6,084 nt of DNA. It comes from Planctomycetaceae bacterium. GTDB lineage: Bacteria; Planctomycetota; Planctomycetia; Pirellulales; UBA1268. The translations under genes were made by a program, and so were the position numbers. The DNA lies in NCBI GenBank assembly GCA_030616935.1, contig JAUWWJ010000107.1, positions 1 through 6,084 on the forward strand, read 5' to 3'. Of this stretch, positions 1-3,928 are shown in pieces. A model generated the notes under the pieces. That model was not told where the DNA came from. It saw nothing but the letters and a program-made list of their open reading frames with translations, and ran no database searches. Each line of letters opens with the position of its first letter. Within the stretch, counting starts at the first letter, position 1.

Positions 1-438
1 GCCAAACATATCGATCGTCCTGCCGAGGAACTCTTGCTTGACAAAGCCGATCTTTTGACGCTCACTGCGAAAGAAATGACAGTTCTTGTTGGAGGCCTTC
101 GAGTGCTTGGGGCGAATAGCGGAGGAGATAGCCAATCTAGTCTTGGTGTCTTCACAAATCGCCGTGAAACCTTATCGAATGATTTCTTTATAAACTTGCT
201 TCGTCAAGATATCGAGTGGCACATAACGGAAAAGTGCAGCAATATTTTTGCTGGAAAAAATTGTTCAACAGGTACCGTAGAATGGCATGCCACACGTGTT
301 GATTTGATTTTTGGATCAAACGCACAATTACGTGCCATAAGTGAAATGTACGCAAGTAAAGACGGGCAACAGCAGTTCATCAATGATTTTGTCATCGCCT
401 GGACCAAGGTTATGGATCTTGACCGCTTCGATCTATAA
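1..438 (+). CDS. katG: Catalase-peroxidase KatG, C-terminal fragment (5' end outside window)
   Basis: KatG is a haem enzyme that removes hydrogen peroxide by catalase and peroxidase activity. Frame 1 is open from the first base to the TAA at 436-438, giving 145 residues of a protein normally about 720-740 long; only the C-terminal part of the non-catalytic C-terminal domain is present. Recognisable family blocks, in fragment numbering, are [20 protein letters not shown] (18-37), GVFTNR followed by [11 protein letters not shown], then [16 protein letters not shown], and the terminal [13 protein letters not shown]. No haem-ligand or Met-Tyr-Trp adduct residues fall in this part, so activity cannot be judged. 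The TTG at position 34 is an internal leucine, not a start. The stretch between the TLSNDFF and ATRVDL blocks is somewhat divergent, with two cysteines, but the frame is intact. It converges on the downstream transporter with 48 nt between stop codons, and I see no convincing terminator there. Confidence 0.95.
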   Translation, partial: AKHIDRPAEELLLDKADLLTLTAKEMTVLVGGLRVLGANSGGDSQSSLGVFTNRRETLSNDFFINLLRQDIEWHITEKCSNIFAGKNCSTGTVEWHATRVDLIFGSNAQLRAISEMYASKDGQQQFINDFVIAWTKVMDLDRFDL

Positions 439-486
439 TGGATTGCATTGCATGATTTGTACAACGTCCCCCTCTTGGGCACGCTG

Positions 487-2223
487 TCATGCCTCTGCGG
501 ACAAGGCTTCCACAATATTTTCAAAATGACTGAATAGGTGTGCATAGCCATTCAGTACGGACAGTACGATAGACGTAACCGTAGGTGGCACACCGGCATT
601 GGTAAGTTCTTCAAGTTGCTTCGACCTGAGTTCTTTGATTTGGAATCGCACACGTTTCATGACAGAGGCAAATTCTTTGAGAGCATCCTGTTCTTTCGTA
701 CGAAGTGCCGTATTTATCTCCTTCAAAACTGACTGGGTGCAGTTACTCAATTCTGTAATGCCGTTATGGAAATTTGATGAGACATCGGATCCATACTGTC
801 TCATCTTTTCATCTAATCGCTCAAGATTATCTATGCAGTCACTGACTGATTCGTATTCATGGGCTATTCTCAATTGCCTACGTATCTCATCCGCAACATC
901 ATGTGGCAACGCACTCGCAAAGAGCTTTGTCATAAATGTCGTTATTTCTTCCTGAATAGTATCCAGCGATATCTCGTACTCTCTTAGCTGGCTACTGAGC
1001 CAACTGTCTGGGGAGTTTTTTTGTCTCAATTCCGACAAAACATCGAACATCTTTTCACAACTGTCTCCCATTCGTTCTAGTTCTTTTTTTGATTGCTCGA
1101 TCGCTAACACGGGATTATCCAGCATACGCATATCTAATCCGGTAAGACGTGGCTTCTCTTTCAATTCTTTTGACGGAACAATCCGCTCTAGGACTCGAAC
1201 AAGCATCCCAACAAACGGAATAAATAACACGACATTCGCTATGTTAAAAATACTGTGGGTTGCAGCTATTGCTGGTGTCGTATTCGGAAACGTAGCGAAA
1301 CCGCCTACCATCACTTCTTTCAAAACATCTACATGGATAATCCACTGCACAAGTTGGATATACCATTGAAAAACAAGGGTGATCCAAAACACTCCGGTGA
1401 GATTAAAGAGGACATGAAAGTAGGCTGCCCTGCGGGCATTTGTTGTTGCCCCTAAAGATGCCAGCAATGCCGTAATTGTTGTGCCGACATTCTCACCAAT
1501 AACAAGTGCCGCTGCGGTCTCATAAGATATGACCCCTTGGTAAGCAAGAGATATCGTGATCCCCAAGGTTGCCGAAGAAGACTGTACCATGGTCGTAAGA
1601 ATACAGCCCACCATACAACACTTGAGCACACCGAGATAGCTATCTGCCTGAAAGGCTTGAAACCACGTTGCGAAGTCTGGTGTTTCTTTAATGATGCCAC
1701 ACGCATCTTTCATGAGCTCCAAACCGAAAAACACCATTCCGGTTCCCATGAGTCCCATCGCATAGTACCGCCAGCGATCCTTCCGTGAAAACAGGTACAC
1801 AAAAGCGGAGCAACCAAGAAGTGGCAAGCCATACTTTCCGATTTTAAGGACTAATATCCATCCAGTGATTGTTGTCCCAATATTTGCTCCCATGATGACA
1901 CCTACCGCCTGCACAAGGCTCATCACACCACTGTTCACAAATCCAACAACCATAACAGTGGTAATGGAACTTGACTGGACAATACAGGTCACGATAACCC
2001 CAACAATAATCGCAAAAAAACGATTACCCGTTACGGTACTGATAAGCCGACGCAAGCTATTTCCAGCGACAGCTTGCATGCCCTCAGACATGAACTTCAT
2101 GCCGAGCAGAAAGATGCCCAAACCTCCAATGAGTTCGCCAACAAGGTGTACCAAAGACGTGAGATTCACAGGAGCGTTCCAGATGGCTATTGAGTGATCT
2201 GAATAGGAGTATACTGGTGCCAT
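487..2223 (-). CDS. Na+/phosphate cotransporter with C-terminal PhoU-like domain (NptA/YjbB type)
   Basis: This is an inner-membrane secondary carrier predicted to move phosphate with Na+. The ATG at 2223 gives 578 residues. The membrane half (about 20-350) has the two inverted Na_Pi_cotrans repeats. Each carries the family signature QSSS (83-86 and 214-217), followed by the paired GANIGTTIT and GENVGTTIT motifs. The cytoplasmic tail (about 370-575) is helical and PhoU-like, including EYESVSDCIDNLERL (457-471), a PhoU-type acidic motif. Family members of this length with a PhoU tail are common (E. coli YjbB type). Whether it imports or exports phosphate, or another anion, cannot be told from sequence. 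Start choice: the frame stays open to a GTG at 2283, which would add 20 unhelpful cysteine-rich residues and almost abut the divergent gene; an internal GTG at residue 19, just before the first hydrophobic segment, is another option. None has a strong Shine-Dalgarno. It is divergent from the small gene and convergent with katG. No frameshift was seen. Confidence 0.93.
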   Translation of the reverse strand: MAPVYSYSDHSIAIWNAPVNLTSLVHLVGELIGGLGIFLLGMKFMSEGMQAVAGNSLRRLISTVTGNRFFAIIVGVIVTCIVQSSSITTVMVVGFVNSGVMSLVQAVGVIMGANIGTTITGWILVLKIGKYGLPLLGCSAFVYLFSRKDRWRYYAMGLMGTGMVFFGLELMKDACGIIKETPDFATWFQAFQADSYLGVLKCCMVGCILTTMVQSSSATLGITISLAYQGVISYETAAALVIGENVGTTITALLASLGATTNARRAAYFHVLFNLTGVFWITLVFQWYIQLVQWIIHVDVLKEVMVGGFATFPNTTPAIAATHSIFNIANVVLFIPFVGMLVRVLERIVPSKELKEKPRLTGLDMRMLDNPVLAIEQSKKELERMGDSCEKMFDVLSELRQKNSPDSWLSSQLREYEISLDTIQEEITTFMTKLFASALPHDVADEIRRQLRIAHEYESVSDCIDNLERLDEKMRQYGSDVSSNFHNGITELSNCTQSVLKEINTALRTKEQDALKEFASVMKRVRFQIKELRSKQLEELTNAGVPPTVTSIVLSVLNGYAHLFSHFENIVEALSAEA

Positions 2224-2288
2224 ACAGTCTAGAGACAAAGAAAACTTTTCATAGTTGTCTTTACAGAGGCAACATTTTGGCACATTTC
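2224..2288. promoter_or_regulatory. Divergent intergenic region between cotransporter and small gene
   Basis: This 65-bp AT-rich gap separates the chosen ATG of the minus-strand cotransporter (2223) from the ATG of the plus-strand small gene (2289). If both starts are right, promoters for both genes lie here or overlap the opposite gene's 5' end. I could not identify a convincing -35/-10 pair on either strand. The purine-rich AGAGG at 2265-2269 is too far from 2289 to be its ribosome binding site. Confidence 0.35.
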
Positions 2289-2591
2289 ATGAAGTGGGAA
2301 TCGCACGATCTTGTTGTCTACAGTAAACAGAAACATAGTGTTTCTCCAGGTCCGCGGGCCCGTGAAGTTGATGCCGCCACACGTGGGGAAACCTATTCGT
2401 ATACCGTAGACAAGTTTTGGGTCATTAAGCAGCTGCTTGAAGATGGACAACTGCTTCTCATCACGCGTACTGGAAAGCAACACGCGATTCACCCAAATGA
2501 TCCAAACCTCCGGAAAGCAACACTCTGGGAGAGGTGGTATTACCGCCAACGGTACCGTGAAATAGAAGCTCTTCTCTCAGATGAAAAGTGA
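2289..2591 (+). CDS. Small soluble protein of unknown function (100 aa)
   Basis: The product is 100 residues with no signal peptide or membrane segment, so it is probably cytoplasmic. Visible features are SVSPGPRARE (17-26), GETYSYTVDKFWVIKQLL (33-50), a strand-turn-strand stretch EDGQLLLITRTGKQHAI (51-67), a DPNLRKATLWER segment (71-82) and a very aromatic, basic patch WERWYYRQRYR (80-90). The pattern suggests a small beta-rich fold of SH3/KOW-like size, but this is inference. It resembles small conserved proteins I associate with planctomycetes; I cannot assign a function. The frame is open upstream to 2190, but the ATG at 2289 is preferred because earlier starts would run into the divergent cotransporter. 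No clear Shine-Dalgarno precedes it. It lies just upstream of the pst region on the same strand, but 149 bp and an imperfect inverted repeat separate them, so joint transcription is uncertain. Confidence 0.8.
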   Translation: MKWESHDLVVYSKQKHSVSPGPRAREVDAATRGETYSYTVDKFWVIKQLLEDGQLLLITRTGKQHAIHPNDPNLRKATLWERWYYRQRYREIEALLSDEK

Positions 2592-2599
2592 TCTTGTTT

Positions 2600-2624
2600 C
2601 ATTCGCTTCACACGAAAGCAAATG
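2600..2624 (+). terminator. Imperfect inverted repeat after the small gene (possible terminator)
   Basis: CATT-c-GCTT (2600-2608) can pair with AAGC-a-AATG (2616-2624), giving eight pairs with one internal C/A mismatch and a 7-nt loop, starting 9 nt past the stop codon. No U tract follows (CTCCTTG), so it is not a canonical intrinsic terminator. It may protect the mRNA 3' end or be chance. Confidence 0.25.
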
Positions 2625-2633
2625 CTCCTTGAA

Positions 2634-2677
2634 GAAACATACAAATACTCATGAAAACCACATACAAATGAGTATGT
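2634..2677 (+). promoter_or_regulatory. Repeat-rich candidate Pho-type operator upstream of pstS
   Basis: The 10-mer ACATACAAAT occurs at 2637-2646 and 2660-2669, 23 bp apart, about two helical turns. Both copies are preceded by GAAA. CAT triplets followed by A-rich tetramers recur at 2638, 2650 and 2661 (12 and 11 bp apart), reminiscent of the 11-bp unit of proteobacterial PhoB boxes (7-mer ending CAT plus A/T-rich 4-mer), though the CTGTCAT consensus itself is absent. Two inverted repeats overlie this: ATACTCAT (2645-2652) with ATGAGTAT (2668-2675), and ACATAC (2660-2665) with GTATGT (2672-2677). It lies 64-107 bp upstream of the pstS start, a sensible place for an activator site. The assignment to the phosphate response regulator is inference. 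Confidence 0.4.
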
Positions 2678-2690
2678 TAAGGAATTGGTG

Positions 2691-2711
2691 AAAGTGAAAC
2701 TTTGTCACTTT
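2691..2711 (+). repeat. Perfect 7-bp inverted repeat in the pstS leader
   Basis: AAAGTGA (2691-2697) and TCACTTT (2705-2711) form a perfect inverted repeat around a 7-nt centre, 29 nt before the pstS ATG. It could be an operator half-site pair or a weak stem in the leader mRNA. The sequence is visible; the role is not known. Confidence 0.4.
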
Positions 2712-2726
2712 TCCATACTTCAATTC

Positions 2727-2734
2727 AAGGTGAT
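2727..2734 (+). promoter_or_regulatory. Ribosome binding site of pstS
   Basis: AAGGTGAT matches the anti-Shine-Dalgarno well and sits 6 nt before the ATG at 2741. It decides the start against the in-frame TTG at 2702. It is the clearest ribosome binding site in the window. Confidence 0.75.
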
Positions 2735-2740
2735 GACTGT

Positions 2741-3757
2741 ATGGACTTTCTTGCTTGTAAAATAAATCTCAAGACCCTTCTGGTTTTTCTTTTGCTTTTC
2801 TTCCCTGTAGGGAACCTTCAATCTTTTGGCTCCTCGAAGTCACTAGCACAAGAAATTGATCCTAAATTACAGCCGTATCACTCCGTCAGTGGTGAAGTAG
2901 CCGGCTCTCTGAAGTACATCGGCTCTGATACGATGAATAATCTGGTTGCGTTGTGGACGGAAGGTTTTAAGAAATTTTACCCAAGTGTTCGTGAGGGTAT
3001 CGAGGGCAAGGGTTCCTCGTCTGCACCACCAGCTCTCATGGAAGGCACAAGTACTTTTGGCCCAATGAGACGACCTTGGAAAGCACGTGAAATTGATTCC
3101 TTCAAAGACCATTTTGGTTATGCACCAACCGTCATCCCAACTGCAATCGATATGCTCACTGTATATGTCCATAAAGACAATCCCATCACTGGTCTTTCGC
3201 TTCAGCAAATAGATGCCATCTTTTCAAAAAATCGCAACGGTGGAATGAAAAAGGCTGTTGTTACATGGGGCCAACTGGGGCTTACCGGCACTTGGCGAGA
3301 CAAACCGATACGACTCTATGGCCGGAATTCTGCAAGCGGTACATATGGCTATTTCAAAGAGCATGCTCTTTTCAAGGGAGACTTTAAATCAAGTGTCAAG
3401 GAGCAGCCGGGTAGTTCTTCCGTTGTTCAGTCAATTGCGAATGATTGTTATGGGATTGGGTATAGCGGTATTGGCTATAAAACCGCCGATGTCAGAGCGC
3501 TCCCCTTGAGCTCAACCAATCGCGGCAAGCAGGTTACTCCGAATGCAAAAAATGCCTACTCTGGAGAATATCCCCTCATTCACTTTCTCTATCTAAGTGT
3601 GAATTACAAGCCCGGCAGTGAACTCGAACCACTTCGTCGAGAATTCTTGAAGTATGTTCTGAGCGCAACTGGTCAGGCAGATGTTTTGAAAGTTGGCTAC
3701 CTACCAGTAACACATAAAATATCTGAAAGAAGCCTTCGACATATTGGTGTGAACTGA
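2741..3757 (+). CDS. pstS: Periplasmic phosphate-binding protein PstS
   Basis: PstS captures phosphate in the periplasm and delivers it to the Pst ABC importer. The ATG at 2741, with a good Shine-Dalgarno, gives 338 residues. A signal peptide is clear: charged start, hydrophobic core TLLVFLLLFFPVG (12-24) and a likely cleavage near SLA-QE (34-38); there is no lipobox. Ligand-site motifs of the PBP-like family are GSDT (61-64), GKGSSSAPP (89-97), AIDM (135-138) and RNSASGT (195-201), matching the Ser/Thr/Asp/Arg phosphate contacts of E. coli PstS by position in the fold. SSVVQSI and YSGIGY (241-246) are also typical. The sequence resembles the PstS subfamily paired with long PstC proteins rather than the E. 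coli form. pstC follows after 171 nt on the same strand. Upstream repeats suggest regulation by phosphate supply. Confidence 0.95.
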   Translation: MDFLACKINLKTLLVFLLLFFPVGNLQSFGSSKSLAQEIDPKLQPYHSVSGEVAGSLKYIGSDTMNNLVALWTEGFKKFYPSVREGIEGKGSSSAPPALMEGTSTFGPMRRPWKAREIDSFKDHFGYAPTVIPTAIDMLTVYVHKDNPITGLSLQQIDAIFSKNRNGGMKKAVVTWGQLGLTGTWRDKPIRLYGRNSASGTYGYFKEHALFKGDFKSSVKEQPGSSSVVQSIANDCYGIGYSGIGYKTADVRALPLSSTNRGKQVTPNAKNAYSGEYPLIHFLYLSVNYKPGSELEPLRREFLKYVLSATGQADVLKVGYLPVTHKISERSLRHIGVN

Positions 3758-3925
3758 ATGAAATCACACGTTTTGACGAAACCATACAAATACAGTAAAC
3801 CGTCTGTTAGCAGACTATTGAAACGAGTGGTTAAGAGGAACGTGTTTCTTCAATGTTTTAACTGTTCGTCACTGGACGACAGTGTTGTTTTAATTGGCTT
3901 CACTCAATTTTTTTTTCAGCCATGA
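3758..3925 (+). CDS. Possible 55-codon small ORF filling the pstS-pstC gap
   Basis: An ATG at 3758 follows the pstS stop directly (TGA then ATG), and the frame stays open to the TGA at 3923-3925, 3 nt before the pstC ATG and in the same frame. The predicted peptide has a basic N-terminal half (KYSKPSVSRLLKRVVKRN, residues 11-28) and a hydrophobic, Cys-containing C-terminal half ending FTQFFFQP. GGTG at 3746-3749, 8 nt before the ATG, could be a weak ribosome binding site. A frame of this length can arise by chance, and the region also holds a stem-loop and a copy of the upstream repeat, which favours a regulatory spacer. If translated, it would couple pstS to pstC. No homologue is recognised. 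Confidence 0.22.
   Translation: MKSHVLTKPYKYSKPSVSRLLKRVVKRNVFLQCFNCSSLDDSVVLIGFTQFFFQP
3778..3793 (+). repeat. Third copy of the GAAA(n)CATACAAAT motif
   Basis: GAAACCATACAAATAC here matches 2634-2648 (GAAACATACAAATAC) apart from one inserted C. It lies 21 nt after the pstS stop, in the gap before pstC. Its recurrence in the two gaps flanking pstS suggests a binding site, possibly of a phosphate-responsive regulator and perhaps serving a second promoter for pstC. Confidence 0.35.
3861..3883 (+). terminator. Stem-loop between pstS and pstC (attenuator or mRNA 3'-end stabiliser)
   Basis: ACTGTTCGTC (3861-3870) pairs with GACGACAGT (3875-3883) through nine base pairs with one bulged T and a 4-nt loop ACTG. 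GTTGTTTT follows, a weak U-rich tail. Such elements between a binding-protein gene and its permease gene commonly cause partial termination or protect the upstream mRNA, so that more binding protein than permease is made. That role is inferred here. A smaller stem, GTCTG with CAGAC and loop TTAG, lies at 3802-3815. Confidence 0.45.
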
Positions 3926-3928
3926 TCT

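Noticed and set aside
439..486. Bidirectional terminator between katG and the cotransporter
   Set aside because: Only a 3-bp CCC/GGG pairing and a TTGCATTGCAT repetition are visible; there is no stem with a U tract on either strand.
204..551. 115-codon minus-strand frame overlapping the katG end
   Set aside because: It overlaps both the clear katG C-terminus and the end of the cotransporter, with no recognisable motifs and no plausible start context.
1865..2197. 110-codon plus-strand frame within the cotransporter
   Set aside because: It is antisense to the QSSS and GANIGTTIT membrane region; the Thr/Pro/Met-rich translation reflects the reverse complement of hydrophobic codons.
2224..2283. 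20-residue N-terminal extension of the cotransporter from a GTG start
   Set aside because: The extension is cysteine-rich, lies before the usual family N-terminus, and would leave only 5 bp to the divergent gene.
2229..2549. 106-codon minus-strand frame opposite the small gene
   Set aside because: The plus-strand frame has the more protein-like, conserved-looking sequence and a sensible position; this one looks like its shadow.
2634..2677. CRISPR-like or transposon-end repeats
   Set aside because: There are only two 10-bp copies in this stretch, with no spacer regularity, transposase or target duplication; an operator is the simpler reading.
2702..2740. Upstream TTG start for pstS adding 13 residues
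   Set aside because: The ATG at 2741 has a strong Shine-Dalgarno at the right distance and begins a normal signal peptide.
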